From Prosapia bicincta (taxonomy: Eukaryota; Arthropoda; Insecta; Hemiptera; Cercopidae), in assembly GCA_036971475.1 (NCBI GenBank), contig JBAIZL010000002.1, forward strand, positions 352,531,582 through 352,595,581: a stretch of 64,000 nt of DNA, read 5' to 3'. A program made the translations under genes and the position numbers. Position 1 is the first letter of the stretch, and every line of letters starts with the position of its first letter. The notes under the pieces were generated by a model. That model was given only the letters and a program-made list of their open reading frames with translations, had not been told where the DNA came from and searched no databases. Below are positions 38,254-52,024 of this stretch, one piece after another.

Positions 38254-39783
38254 ATGGATCAAGAAATTTCAAGAGAACAATGGCGGGCACAACGAAGTGC
38301 ACGATGGCGGGCTTGTAGTATCAAACCCTCAAGCTCAACAGCAGCAAGTGAGTAGGCCAGATGAAGCCCCTTGAACAGCTGGATTACCACACACTGCTGG
38401 GTTACAAGCCACTTCTGGTTAACCACCTGGTGCTAGTGTACCTCACTCTCCACCAGGTTTTCAAAGACCTCAAGCTTCGCATGCTCCGGTTTCAGTAGGA
38501 AGAGCATCTCACAGAGGTGGTCCAGGCCCAGGTGTTAATGCAGCACAAATTACTTCTAAATTAGGAAGAATGAAATTAGAAAGCTGAGGTGGAAATGGAT
38601 ATGGGAACGGAAATGGTTCCCAGCAGTTGGGGAGAGGAAGTCTTCGTGGTAGACGGCAAATAAATACTGAAAATCTAATTAAAACCAGACCTGCGTCGCT
38701 ATATAATAAGAAAGGAAACTCTGATACTGCTGTAACTTTTAAAAGCAAACGTTTTTCGCCTACTTACAAAAACGGATTGGTGTTTATATCAGTACAAAAT
38801 AGATTTCGCACCTGAAGAAGACACCTTGGACATTAAACGAAGCCTAATTCGTCCACATATGAATGTTCTAGATCAATATATATTTGCTGGTACAGTACTG
38901 TACAACAGCAACCGCCTAGCTCCAGATCCACTGGAGTTGTTTTCAGCCAGAGCTACAGATGATCAAAATATTCGTTTAACTCTCAAACTTGTAGGAGATT
39001 TGGTATTTGGTGACTACCACTACTTGCAGTTTTACAATATGATATCCCGAAAATGCCTGAGATACTTAAAACTTTAGCTTGTTGGCAGAGATTTTTATGA
39101 TGCTCGAAATAAGGTTGATCATGCTGATCTTGGCCTTGAAATTTGGCCGGGGTATGTAACTTCAATAAGGCAATACGACCAAAACATCCTGATGTGTGCA
39201 GAAGTAACTTTAAGGTGATGAGAAAGGACACTGTACATGAAGTCTACAATGACATACTGCAGAGCATCCAGACAATTTTAGGATGTCTTCACTAAAGCTA
39301 TCGTTTAAACTACTGTGCTTATAGGTTATAATACCAGGACATACAGAATTGACGATATTGACTTTAAGCCAACCCCATTGAATACTTTCAAAAGAGACAC
39401 TCAGGATATCACATATGTTGCATATTTTAGAGAAAAATATAATGCACAACTAAAATAAAAAGACTAGCCGTTGTTGGTTACCAAAACTAAACTGAGGGAA
39501 GTCTAAGATGGTCAAGGGGAATTCATTTATCTGGTTCCGGAACTTTGCCGGCTGACAGGCATTTCTGAATCTCTGAGAAATATTTTACTTTCATGAGGAA
39601 CTTGGCTGTTAAGACTAGAGTTGGGCCAAAGGAGAGAGTAGAAAGTTGGAATAGTAATAACCAACTCATTCACTTCATTCTTGCAGTTTCACTCACCAAT
39701 GAGGAAAAATCCATTATCAGCTAGACTAGGTTGGATTAGAATATCGGGAGAACGTGTGTAATCGCCATTACAGTTATTTATCG
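38254..39783 (+). pseudogene. piwi: Monomer 26, piwi N-PAZ pseudogene fragment
   Basis: TATAG leader. A private TGA at 38585-38587 (GAAAGCTGAGG) stops the Asn/Gly segment. Downstream pieces remain open (38627-38815 and 38826-39077, the latter with IFAGTV). Confidence 0.92.
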
Positions 39784-41313
39784 ATGGATCAAGAAAATTC
39801 AAGGGAACAATGGCGGGCACAACGAAGTGCACGATGGCGGGCTTGTAGTATCAAACCCTCAAGATCAACAGCAGCAAGCGAATAGGCCAGATGAAGCCCC
39901 TTGAACTGCTGGATTACCACACACTGCTGGGTTACAAGCCACTTCTGGGTAACCACCTGGTGCTAGTGTACCTCACCCTCCACCAGGTTTTCAAAGATCT
40001 CAAGCTTTGCATGCTGCGGTTTCAGTAGGAAGAGCATCTCACAGAGGTGGTCCAGGCGCAGGTGTTAATGCAGCACAAATTACTTCTAAATTAGGAAGAA
40101 TGAAATTAGAAAGTGGAGGTGGAAATGGATATGGGAACGGAAATGGTTCCCAGCAGTTGGGGAGAGGACGTCTTCGTGGTAGACGGCAAATAAATACTGA
40201 AAATCTTATTAAAACCAGACCTGCGTCGCTATATAATAAGAAAGGAAACTCTGATACTGCTGTAACTTTTAAAAGCAAACGTTTATCGCCTACTTACAAA
40301 AACGGATTGGTGTTTATATCAGTACAAAATAGATTTCGCACCTGAAGAAGACACCTTGGAGATTAAACGAAGCCTAATTCGTCCACATATGAATGTTCTA
40401 GATCAATATATATTTGATGGTACAGTACTGTACAACAGCAACCGCCTAGCTCCAGATCCACTGGAGTTGTTTTCAGCCAGAGCTACAGATGATCAAAATA
40501 TTCGTATAACTCTCAAACTTGTAGGAGATTTGGTATTTGGTGACTACCACTACCTGCGGTTTTACAATATGATATCCCGAAAATGCCTGAGATACTTAAA
40601 ACTTTAGCTTGTTGGCAGAGATTTTTATGATGCTCGAAATAAGGTTGATCATGCTGATCTTGGCCATGAAATTTGGCCGGGGTATGTAACTTCAATAAGG
40701 CAATACGACCAAAACATCCTGATGTGTGCAGAAGTGACTTTAAGGTGATGAGAAAGGACACTGTACTTGAAGTCTACAATGACATACTGCAGAGCATCCA
40801 GACAATTTTAGGATGTCTTCACTAAAGCTATCGTTTAAACTACTGTGCTTATAGGTTATAATACCAGGACATACAGAATTGACGATATTGACTTTAAGCC
40901 AACCCCATTGAATACTTTCAAAAGAGACACTCAGGATATCACATATGTTGCATATTTTAGAGAAAAATATAATGCACAACTAAAATAAAAAGACTAGCCG
41001 TTGTTGGTTACCAAAACTAAACTGAGGGAAGTCTGAGATGGTCAAGGGGAATTCATTTATCTGGTTCCGGAACTTTGCCGGCTGACAGGCATTTCTGAAT
41101 CTCTGAGAAATATTTTACTTTCATGAGGAACTTGGCTGTTAGGATTAGAGTTGGACCAAAAAAGAGAGTAGAAAGTTGGAATAGTAATAACCAACTCATT
41201 CACTTCATTCTTGCAGTTACACTCACCAATGAGGAAAAATTCACTATCAGCTAGACTACGTTGGATAAGAATATCGGGAGAACGTGTGTAATCGCCATTA
41301 CAGTTATTTATAA
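39784..41313 (+). pseudogene. piwi: Monomer 27, piwi N-PAZ pseudogene fragment
   Basis: TATCG leader with CATTATCAGC. The frame before the Asn/Gly run is open as in other in-frame copies. CAAGCTTTGCATGC replaces CAAGCTTCGCATGC and removes an arginine-family codon context. Pieces to 40345, and 40356-40607. Confidence 0.92.
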
Positions 41314-42843
41314 ATGGATCAAGAAAATTCAAAAGAACAATGGCGGGCACAAGGAAGTGCACGATGGCGGGCTTGTAGTATCAACCCTCAAGCTCAACAG
41401 CAGCAAGCGAGTAGGCCACACGATGCCCCTTGAACAGCTGGATTACCACACACTGCTGGTTTACAAGCCACTTCTGTTTAACCACCTGGTGCTAGTGTAC
41501 CTCACCCTCCACCAGGTTTTCAAAGACCTCAAGCTTCGCATGCACCGGTTTCAGTAGGAATAGCATCTCACAGAGGTGGTCCTGGCCCAGGTGTTAATGC
41601 AGCGCAAATTACTTCTAAATTAGGAAGAATGAAATTAGAAAGTGGAGGTGGAAATGGATATGGGAACGGAAATGGTCCCCAGCAGTTGGGGAGAGGACGT
41701 CTTCGTGGTTGACGGCAAATAAATACTGAAATACTTATTAAAACCAGACCTGCTTCGCTATATAATAAGAAAGAAAACTCTGGTACTGCTGTAACTTTTA
41801 AAAGCAAACGTTTTTCGCCTACTTACAAAAACGGATTGGTGTTTATATCAGTACAAAATAGATTTCGCCCCTGAAGAAGACACCTTGGAGATTAAACGAA
41901 GCCTAATTCGTCCACATATGAATGTTCTAGATCAATATATATTTGATGGTACAGTACTGTATAACAGCAACCGCCTAGCTCCAGATCCACTGGAGTTGTT
42001 TTCAGCCAGAGCTACAGATGATCAAAATATTCGTTTAACTCTCAAACTTGTAGGAGATTTGGTATTTGGTGACTACCACTACCTGCAGTTTTACAATATG
42101 ACATCCCGAAAATGCCTGAGATACTTAAAACTCTAGTTTGTTGGCAGAGACATTTATGATGCTCGAAATAAGGTTGATCATGCTGATCTTGGCCTTGAAA
42201 TTTGGCCGGGGTATGAAACTTCAATAAGGCAATACGACCAAAACATTCTGATGTGTGCAGAAGTGACATTTAAGGTGATGAGAAAGGACACTGTACTTGA
42301 AGTCTACAATGAAATACTTCAGAGCATCCAGACAATTTTAGGATGTCTTCACTAAAGCTATCGTTTAAACTACTGTGCTTATGGATTATTATACCAGGAC
42401 ATACAGAATTGACGACATTGACTTTAAGCCAACCCCATTGAATACATTCAAAAGAAACAATCAGGATATCACATATGTTGCATATTTTAGAGAAAAATAT
42501 AATGCACAACTAAAACAAAAAGATTAGCCGTTGTTGGTTACCAACACTAAACTGAGGGAAGTCTGAGATGGTCAAGGGGAATTCATTTATCTGGTTCCGG
42601 AACTTTGCCGGCGGACAGGCATTTCTGAATCTCTGAGAAATATTTTACTTTCATGAGGAACTTGGCTGTTAAGACTAGAGTTGGACCAAAGGAGAGAGTA
42701 GAAAGTTGGAATAGTAATAACCAACTCATTCACTTCATTCTTGCAGTTTCACTCACCAATGAGGAAAAATTCACTATCAGCTAGACTACGTTGGATTAGA
42801 ATATCGGGAGAACGTGTGTAATCGCCATTACAGTTATTTATCG
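41314..42843 (+). pseudogene. piwi: Monomer 28, piwi N-PAZ pseudogene fragment
   Basis: Leader ends TATAA before ATG. A private TGA at 41710-41712 (CGTGGTTGACGG) breaks the RG motif, so only the second N-domain piece (41885-42136, with NMTSRK) is open. Confidence 0.92.
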
Positions 42844-44372
42844 ATGGATCAAGAAAATTCAAGAGAACAATGGCGGGCACAAGTTAGTGCACGATGGCGG
42901 GCTTGTAGTATCAACCCTCAAGCTCAACAGCAGCAAGCGAGTAGGCCAGATGAAGCCCCTTGAACAGCTGGATTACCACACACTGCTGGGTTACAAGCCA
43001 CTTCTGTTTAACCACCTGGTGCTAGTGTACCTCACCCTCCACCAGGTTTTCAAAGACCTCAAGCTTCGCATGCACCGGTTTCAGTAATAAAAGCATCTCA
43101 CAGATGTGGTCCTGGCCCAGGTGTTAATGCAGCGCAAATTACTTCTAAATTAGGAAGAATGAAATTAGAAAGTGGAGGTGGAAATGGAAATGGTAACGGA
43201 AATGGCTCCCAGCAGTTGGGGAGAGGGCGTCTTCGTGGTAGACGGCAAATAAATACTGAAAATATTATTAAAACCAGACCTGCGTCACTATATAATAAGA
43301 ATGGTAACTCTGGTACTGCTGTAACTTTTAAAAGCAAACGTTTTTCGCCTACTTACAAAAACGGATTGCTGTTTATATCAGTACAAAATAGATTTCGCCC
43401 CTGAAGAAGACACCTTGGAGATTAAACAAAGCCTAATTCGTCCACATATGAATGTTCTAGATCAATATATATTTGATGGTACAGTACTGTACAACAGCAA
43501 CCGCCTAGCTCCAGATCCACTGGAGTTGTTTTCAGCCAGAGCTACAGATGATCAAAATATTCGTATAACTCTCAAACTTGTAGGAGATTTGGTATTTGGT
43601 GACTACCACTACCTGCGGTTTTATAGTATGATATCCCGAAAATGCCTGAGATATTTAAAACTTTAGCTTGTTGGCAGAGATTTTTATGATGCTCGAAATA
43701 AGGTTGATCATGCTGATCTAGGCCATGAAATTTGGCCGGGGTATGTAACTTCAATAAGGCAATACGACCAAAACATCCTGATGTGTGCAGAAGTGACTTT
43801 AATGTGATGAGAAAGGACACTGTACTTGAAGTCTACAATGACATACTGCAGAGCATATAGACAATTTTAGGATGTCTTCACTAAAGCTATCGTTTAAACT
43901 ACTGTGCTTATAAGTTATAATACCAGGACATACAGAATTGACGACATTGACTTTAAGCCAACCCCATTGAATACTTTCAAAAGAGACACTCAGGATATCA
44001 CATATGTTGCATATTTTAGAGAAAAATATAATGCACAACTAAAACAAAAAGACTAGCCATTGTTGGTTACCAAAACTGAACTGAGGGAAGTCTGAGATGG
44101 TCAAGGGGAATTCATTTATCTGATTCCGGTACTTTGCCGGCTGACAGGCATTTCTGAATCTCTGAGAAATATTTTACTTTCATGAGGAACTTGGCTGTTA
44201 AGACTAGAGTTGGACCAAAAAAGAGAGTAGAAAGTTGGAATAGTAATAACCAACTCATTCACTTCATTCTTGCAGTTACACTAACCAATGAGGAAAAATT
44301 CACTATCAGCTAGACTACGTTGGATAAGAATATCGGGAGAACGTGTGTAATCGCCATTACAGTTATTTATAG
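42844..44372 (+). pseudogene. piwi: Monomer 29, piwi N-PAZ pseudogene fragment
   Basis: Twin of monomer 16 over its 3' two thirds (offset 19,885 bp), sharing ENIIKT and the AGCATATAGAC stop. Private TTTCAGTAATAAAAGC at the end of the proline-rich part. Pieces 43159-43404 and 43415-43666. Confidence 0.92.
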
Positions 44373-45901
44373 ATGGATCAAAAAAATTCAAGAGAACAAT
44401 GGCGGGCACAAGTTAGTGCACGATGGCGGGCTTGTAGTATCAACCCTCAAGCTCAATAGCAGCAAGCGAGTAGGCCAGATGAAGCCCCATGAACAGTTGG
44501 ATTACCACACACTGCTGGGTTACAAGCCACTTCTGGGTAACCACCTGGTGCTAGTGTACCTCACCCTCCACCAGGTTTTCAAAGACCTGAAGCTTCGCAT
44601 GCTCCGGTTTCAGTAGGAAGAGCATCTCACAGATGTGGTCCTGGCCCAGGTGTTAATGCAGCGCAAATTACTTCTAAATTAGGAAGAATGAAATTAGAAA
44701 GTGGAGGTGGAAATGGAAATGGTAACGGAAATGCCTCCCAGCAGTTGGGGAGAGGACGTCTTCGTGGTAGACGGCAAATAAATACTGAAAATCTTATTAA
44801 AACCAGACCTGCGTCACTATATAATAAGAATGGAAACTCTGTTACTGCTGTAACTTTTTAAAGCAAACGTTTTTCGCCTACTTACAAAAACGGATTGCTG
44901 TTTATATCAGTACAAAGTAGATTTCGCCGCTGAAGAAGACACTTTGGAGATTAAACGAAGCCTAATTCGTCCACATATGAATGTTCTAGATCAATATATA
45001 TTTTATGGTACAGTACTGTACAACAGCAACCGCCTAGCTCCAGATCCACTGGAGTTGTTTTCAGCCAGATCTACAGATGATCAATATATTCGTATAACTC
45101 TCAAACTTGTAGGAGATTTGGTATTTGGTGACTACCACTACCTGCGGTTTTACAATATGATATCCCGAAAATGCCTGAGATACATAAAACTTTAGCTTGT
45201 TGGCAGAGATTTTTATGATGCTCGAAATAAGGTTGATCATGCTGATCTTGGCCATGAAATTTGGCCGGGGTATGTAAATTCAATAAGGCAATACGACCAA
45301 AACATCCTGATGTGTGCAGAAGTGACTTTAAGGTGATGAGAAAGGACACTGTACTTGAAGTCTACAATGACATACTGCAGAGCATCCAGACAATTTTAGG
45401 ATGTCTTCACTAAAGCTATCGTTTAAACTACTGTGCCTATAGGTTATAATACCAGGACATACAGAATTGACGACATTGACTTGAAGCCAACCCCATTGAA
45501 TACGTTCAAAAGAGACACTCAGGATATCACATATGTTGCATATTTTAGAGAAAAATATAATGCACAACTGAAACAAAAAGACTAGCCATTGTTGGTTACC
45601 AAAACTGAACTGAAGGAAGTCTGAGATGGTCAAAGGGAATTCATTTATCTGATTCCGGAACTTTGCCGGCTGACAGGCATTTCTGAATCTCTGAGAAATA
45701 TTTTACTTTCATGAGGAACTTGGCTGTTAAGACTAGAGTTGGACCAAAGGAGAGAGTAGATAGTTGGAATAGTAGTAACCAACTCATTCACTTCAGTCTT
45801 GCAGTTTCACTCACCAATGAGGAAAAATTCACTATCAGCTAGACTACGTTGGATTAGAACATCGGGAGAACGTGTGTAATCGCCAATACAGTTATTTATC
45901 G
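44373..45901 (+). pseudogene. piwi: Monomer 30, piwi N-PAZ pseudogene fragment with extra stops
   Basis: Twin of monomer 17 at its 5' end (GGAAATGCCTCCC). Two private stops lie in the true frame: TAG 44457-44459 (CTCAATAGC) and TAA 44859-44861 (ACTTTTTAAAGC). The N-domain piece 44944-45195 has IFYGTV and RSTDDQYIR. Confidence 0.92.
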
Positions 45902-47430
45902 ATGGATCAAGAAAATTCCAGAGAACAATGGCGGGCACAAGTTAGTGCACGATGGCGGGCTTGTAGTATCAACCCTCACGCTCAACAGCAGCAACGGAGT
46001 AGGCCAGATGAAGCCCCTTGAACAGCTGGATTACCACACACTGCTGGGTTACAAGCCACTTCTGGGTAACCACCTGGTGCTAGTGTACCTCACCCTCCAC
46101 CAGGTTTTCAAAGACCTCAAGCTTCGCATGCTCCGGTTTCAGTAGGAAGAGCATCTCAACGAGGTGGTCCAGGCCCAGGTGTTAATGCAGCACAAATTAC
46201 TTCTAAATTAGGAAGAATGAAATTAGAAAGTGGAGGTGGAAATGGATATGGGAACGGAAATGGTTCCCAGCAGTTGGGGAGAGGACGTCTTCGTGGTAGA
46301 CGGCAAATAAATACTGAAAATCTTATTAAAAACAGACCTGCGTCGCTATATAATAAGAAAGGAAACTCTGATACTGCTGTAACTTTTAAAAGCAAACGTT
46401 TTTCGCCTACTTACAAAAACGGATTGGTGTTTATATCAGTACAAAATAGATTTCGCACCTGAAGAAGACACCTTGGAGAATAAACGAAGCCTAATTCGTC
46501 CATATATGAATGTTCTAGATCAATATATATTTAATGGTACAGTACTGTACAACAGCAACCGCCTAGCTCCAGATCCACTGGAGTTGTTTTCAGCCAGAGC
46601 TACAGATGATCAAAATATTCGTTTAACTCTCAAACTTGTAGGAGATTTGGTATTTGGTGACTACCACTACCTGCGGTTTTACAATATGATATCCCGAAAA
46701 TGCCTGAGATATTTAAAACTTTAGCTTGTTGGCAGAGATTTTTATGATGCTCGAAATAAGGTTGATCATGCTGATCTTGGCCATGAAATTTGGCCGGGGA
46801 ATGTAACTTCAATAAGGCAATACGACCAAAACATCCTGATGTGTGCAGAAGTGACTTTAAGGTGATGAGAAAGGACACTGTACTTGAAGTCTACAATGAC
46901 ATACTGCAGAGCATCCAGACAATTTTAGGATGTCTTCACTAAAGCTATCGTTTAAACTACTGTGCTTATAGGTTATAATACCAGGACATACAGAATTGAC
47001 GACATTGACTTTAAGCCAACCCCATTGAATACTTTCAAAAGAGACACTCAGAATAGCACATATGTTGCATATTTTAGAGAAAAATATAATGCACAACTAA
47101 AACAAAAAGACTAGCCGTTAATGGTTACCAAAACTAAACTGCGGGAAGTCTTAGATGGTCAAGGGGAATTCATTTATCTGATTCCGGAACTTTGCCGGCT
47201 GACAGGCATTTCTGAATCTCTGAGAAATATTTTACTTTCATGAGGAACTTGGCTGTTAAGACTAGAGTTGGAAGAAAAAAGAGAGTAGAAAGTTGGAATA
47301 GTAATAACCAACTCATTCACTTCATTCTTGCAGTTACACTCACCAATGAGGAAAAATTCACTATCAGCTAGACTACGTTGGATAAGAATATCGGGAGAAC
47401 GTGTGTAATCGCCATTACAGTTATTTATAG
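45902..47430 (+). pseudogene. piwi: Monomer 31, piwi N-PAZ pseudogene fragment
   Basis: Start of a local cluster of near-identical copies (31-33), marked by CTCAACGAGGTGG, AAAAACAGACC and GAGAATAAACG. Private CAGCAACGGAG in the N-terminal segment. Pieces 46217-46462 and 46473-46724. Confidence 0.92.
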
Positions 47431-48961
47431 ATGGATCAAGAAATTTCAATAGAACAATGGCGGGCACAACGAAGTGCACGATGGCGGGCTTGTAGTATCA
47501 AACCCTCAAGCTCAACAGCAGCAAGCGAGTAGGCTAGATGAAGCCCCTTGAACAGCTGGATTACCACACACTGCTGGGTTACAAGCCACTTCTGGGTAAC
47601 CACCTGGTGCTAGTGTACCTCACCCTCCACCAGGTTTTCAAAGACCTCAAGCTTCGCATGCTCCGGTTTCAGTAGGAAGAGCATCTCAACGAGGTGGTCC
47701 AGGCCCAGGTGTTAATGCAGCACAAATTACTTCTAAATTAGGAAGAATGAAATTAGAAAGTGGAGGTGGAAATGGATATGGGAACGGAAATGGTTCCCAG
47801 CAGTTGGGGAGAGGACGTCTTCGTGGTAGACGGCAAATAAATACTGAAAATCTTATTAAAAACAGACCTGCGTCGCTATATAATAAGAAAGGAAACTCTG
47901 ATACTGCTGTAACTTTTAAAAGCAAACGTTTTTCGCCTACTTACAAAAACGGATTGGTGTTTATATCAGTACAAAATAGATTTCGCACCTGAAGAAGACA
48001 CCTTGGAGAATAAACGAAGCCTAATTCGTCCACATATGAATGTTCTAGATCAATATATATTTAATGGTACAGTACTGTACAACAGCAACCGCCTAGCTCC
48101 AGATCCACTGGAGTTGTTTTCAGCCAGAGCTACAGATGATCAAAATATTCGTTTAACTCTCAAACTTGTAGGAGATTTGGTATTTGGTGACTACCACTAC
48201 TTGCAGTTTTACAATATGATATCCCGAAAATGCCTGAGATACTTAAAACTTTAGCTTATTGGCAGAGATTTTTATGATGCTCGAAATAAGGTTGATCATG
48301 CTGATCTTGGCCTTGAAATTTGGCCGGGGTATGTAACTTCAATAAGGCAATACGACCAAAACATCCTGATGTGTGCAGAAGTGACATTTAAGGTGATGAG
48401 AAAGGACACTGTACTTGAAGTCTACAATGACATACTGCAGAGCATCCAGACAATTTTAGGATGTCTTCACTAAAGCTATCGTTTAAACTACTGTGCTTAT
48501 AGGTTATAATACCAGGACATACAGAATTGACGACATTGACTTTAAGCCAACCCCATTGAATACTTTCAAAAGAGACACTCAGGATATGACATATGTTCCA
48601 TATTTTAGAGAAAAGTATAATGCACAACTAAAACGAAAAGACTAGCCGTTGTTGGTTACCAAAACTAAACTGAGGGAAGTCTGAGATGGTCAAGGGGAAT
48701 TCATTTATCTGTTTCGGGAATTTTGCCGGATGACAGGCATTTCTGAATCTCTGAGAAATTTTTTACTTTCATGAGGAACTTGGCTGTTAAGACTAGAGTT
48801 GGACCAAAAAAGAGAGTAGAAAGTTGGAATAGTAATAACCAACTCATTCACTTCATTCTTGCAGTTACACTCACCAATGAGGAAAAATTCACTATCAGCT
48901 AGACTACGTTGGATAAGAATATCGGGAGAACGTGTGTAATCGCCATTACAGTTATTTATAG
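47431..48961 (+). pseudogene. piwi: Monomer 32, piwi N-PAZ pseudogene fragment
   Basis: Nearly identical to monomer 33 (offset 1,531 bp), sharing GCTTATTGGCAG, GGATATGACATATG, AAAACGAAAAGAC and GTTTCGGGAATTTTGCC. The two copies part near 48,740, where monomer 32 keeps the frameshifted post-PAZ version. Pieces 47747-47992 and 48003-48254. Confidence 0.92.
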
Positions 48962-50493
48962 ATGGATCAAGAAATTTCAATAGAACAATGGCGGGCACAA
49001 CGAAGTGCACGATGGCGGGCTTGTAGTATCAAACCCTCAAGCTCAACAGCAGCAAGCGAGTAGGCCAGATGAAGCCCCTTGAACAGCTGGATTACCACAC
49101 ACTGCTGGGTTACAAGCCACTTCTGGGTAACCACCTGGTGCTAGTGTACCTCACCCTCCACCAGGTTTTCAAAGACCTCAAGCTTCGCATGCTCCGGTTT
49201 CAGTAGGAAGAGCATCTCAACGAGGTGGTCCAGGCCCAGGTGTTAATGCAGCACAAATTACTTCTAAATTAGGAAGAATGAAATTAGAAAGTGGAGGTGG
49301 AAATGGATATGGGAACGGAAATGGTTCCCAGCAGTTGGGGAGAGGACGTCTTCGTGGTAGACGGCAAATAAATACTGAAAATCTTATTAAAAACAGACCT
49401 GCGTCGCTATATAATAAGAAAGGAAACTCTGATACTGCTGTAACTTTTAAAAGCAAACGTTTTTCGCCTACTTACAAAAACGGATTGGTGTTTATATCAG
49501 TACAAAATAGATTTCGCACCTGAAGAAGACACCTTGGAGAATAAACGAAGCCTAATTCGTCCACATATGAATGTTCTAGATCAATATATATTTAATGGTA
49601 CAGTACTGTACAACAGCAACCGCCTAGCTCCAGATCCACTGGAGTTGTTTTCAGCCAGAGCTACAGATGATCAAAATATTCGTTTAACTCTCAAACTTGT
49701 AGGAGATTTGGTATTTGGTGACTACCACTACTTGCAGTTTTACAATATGATATCCCGAAAATGCCTGAGATACTTAAAACTTTAGCTTATTGGCAGAGAT
49801 TTTTATGATGCTCGAAATAAGGTTGATCATGCTGATCTTGGCCTTGAAATTTGGCCGGGGTATGTAACTTCAATAAGGCAATACGACCAAAACATCCTGA
49901 TGTGTGCAGAAGTGACATTTAAGGTGATGAGAAAGGACACTGTACTTGAAGTCTACAATGACATACTGCAGAGCATCCAGACAATTTTAGGATGTCTTCA
50001 CTAAAGCTATCGTTTAAACTACTGTGCTTATAGGTTATAATACCACGACATACAGAATTGACGACATTGACTTTAAGCCAACCCCATTGAATACTTTCAA
50101 AAGAGACACTCAGGATATGACATATGTTCCATATTTTAGAGAAAAGTATAATGCACAACTAAAACGAAAAGACTAGCCGTTGTTGGTTACCAAAACTAAA
50201 CTGAGGGAAGTCTGAGATGGTCAAGGGGAATTCATTTATCTGTTTCGGGAATTTTGCCGGATGACAGGCATTTCTGAATCTCAGAGAAATAATTTTACTT
50301 TAAGGAGGAACATGGCTGTTAGGACAAGAGTTGGGCCAAAGGAGAGAGTAGAAAGTTGGAATAGTAATAACCAACTCATTCACTTCATTCTTGCAGTTTC
50401 ACTCACCAATGAGGAAAAATTCACTATCTGCTAGACTACGTTGGATTAGAATATCGGTAGAACGTGTGTAATCGCCATTACAGTCATTTATCG
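48962..50493 (+). pseudogene. piwi: Monomer 33, piwi fragment keeping the post-PAZ frame
   Basis: Twin of monomer 32, but its 3' end (TCTCAGAGAAATAATTTTAC, near 50,280) has the unshifted post-PAZ frame. A methionine codon there is changed to AGG (ACTTTAAGGAGG). Pieces 49278-49523 and 49534-49785. Confidence 0.92.
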
Positions 50494-52024
50494 ATGGATC
50501 ACGAAAATTCAAGAGAACAATAGCGGGCACAAAGAAGTGCACGATGGCGGGCTTGTAGTATCAACCCTCAAGCTCAACAGCAGCATGCGAGTAGGCCAGA
50601 TGAAGCCCCTTGAACAGCTGGATTACCACACACTGCTGGGTTACAAGCCACTTCTGGGTAACCACCTGGTGCTAGTGTACCTCACCCTCCACCAGGTTTT
50701 CAAAGACCTCAAGCTTCGCATGCTCCGGTTTCAGTAGGAAGAGCATCTCAAAGAGGTGGTCCAGGCCCAGGTGTTAATGCAGCACAAATTACTTCTAAAT
50801 TAGGAAGAATGAAATTAGAAAGTGGAAGTGGAAATGGATATGGGAACGGAAATGGTTCCCAGCAGTTGGGGAGAGGACGTCTTCGTGGTAGACGGCAAAT
50901 AAATACTGAAGATCTTATTAAAAACAAACCTGCGTCGCTATATAATAAGAAAGGAAACTCTGATACTGCTGTAACTTTTAAAAGCAAACGTTTTTCGCCT
51001 ACTTACAAAAACGGATTGGTGTTTATATCAGTACAAAATAGATTTTGCACCTGAAAAAGACACCTTGGAGATTAAACGAAGTCTAATTCGTCCACATATG
51101 AATGTTCTAGATCAATATATATTTAATGGTACAGTACTGTACAACAGCAACCGCCTAGCTCCAGATCCACTGGAGTTGTTTTCAGCCAGAGCTACAGATG
51201 ATCAAAATATTCGTTTAACTCTCAAACTTGTAGGAGATTTGGTATTTGGTGACTACCACTACTTGCAGTTTTACAATATGATATCCCGAAAATGCCTGAG
51301 ATACTTAAAACTTTAGCTTGTTGGCAGAGATTTTTATGATGCTCGAAATAAGGTTGATCATGCTGATCTTGGCCTTGAAATTTGGCCGGGGTATGTAACT
51401 TCAATAAGGCAATACGACCAAAACATCCTGATGTGTGCAGAAGTGACATTTAAGGTGATGAGAAAGGACACTGTACTTGAAGTCTACAATGACATACTGC
51501 AGAGCATCCAGACAATTTTAGGATGTCTTCACTAAAGCTATCGTTTAAACTACTGTGCTTATAGGTTATAATACCAGGACATACAGAATTGACGACATTG
51601 ACTTTAAGCCAACCCCATCGAATACTTTCAAAAGAGACACTCAGGATATGACATATGTTCCATATTTTAGAGAAAAGTATAATGCACAACTAAAACAAAC
51701 AGACTAGCCGTTGTTGGTTACCAAAACTAAACTGAGGGAAGTCTGAGATGGTCAAGGGGAATTCATTTATCTTTTTCGGGAATTTTGCCGGATGACAGGC
51801 ATTTCTGAATCTCAGAGAAATAATTTTACTTTAATGAGGAACATGGCTGTTAGGACAAGAGTTGGGCCAAAGGAGAGAGTAGAAAGTTGGAATAGTAATA
51901 ACCAACTCATTCACTTCATTCTTGCAGTTTCACTCACCAATGAGGAAAAATTCACTATCAGCTAGACTACGTTGGATTAGAATATCGGTAGAACGTGTGT
52001 AATCGCCATTACAGTTATTTATCG
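50494..52024 (+). pseudogene. piwi: Monomer 34, piwi fragment keeping the post-PAZ frame
   Basis: Starts ATGGATCACGAAAATTC. Its PAZ markers match monomers 32 and 33 (GGATATGACATATG). The post-PAZ frame is unshifted near 51,811 (RNNFTLMRNMAVRTRVG). Private changes include GGAAGTGGAAATGG and AAAAACAAACC. Pieces 50809-51054 and 51065-51316. Confidence 0.92.

Larger units (their letters stand above)
46150..51780 (+). repeat. Local monomeric amplification, copies 31-34
   Basis: Adjacent copies share otherwise rare variants at a spacing of one monomer (1,530-1,532 bp). CTCAACGAGG and AAAAACAGACC occur in 31-33; GCTTATTGG and AAAACGAAAAG in 32-33; GGATATGACATATG and the CGGGAATTTTGCC group in 32-34. 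This differs from the dimer-based duplication further right. Confidence 0.8.
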
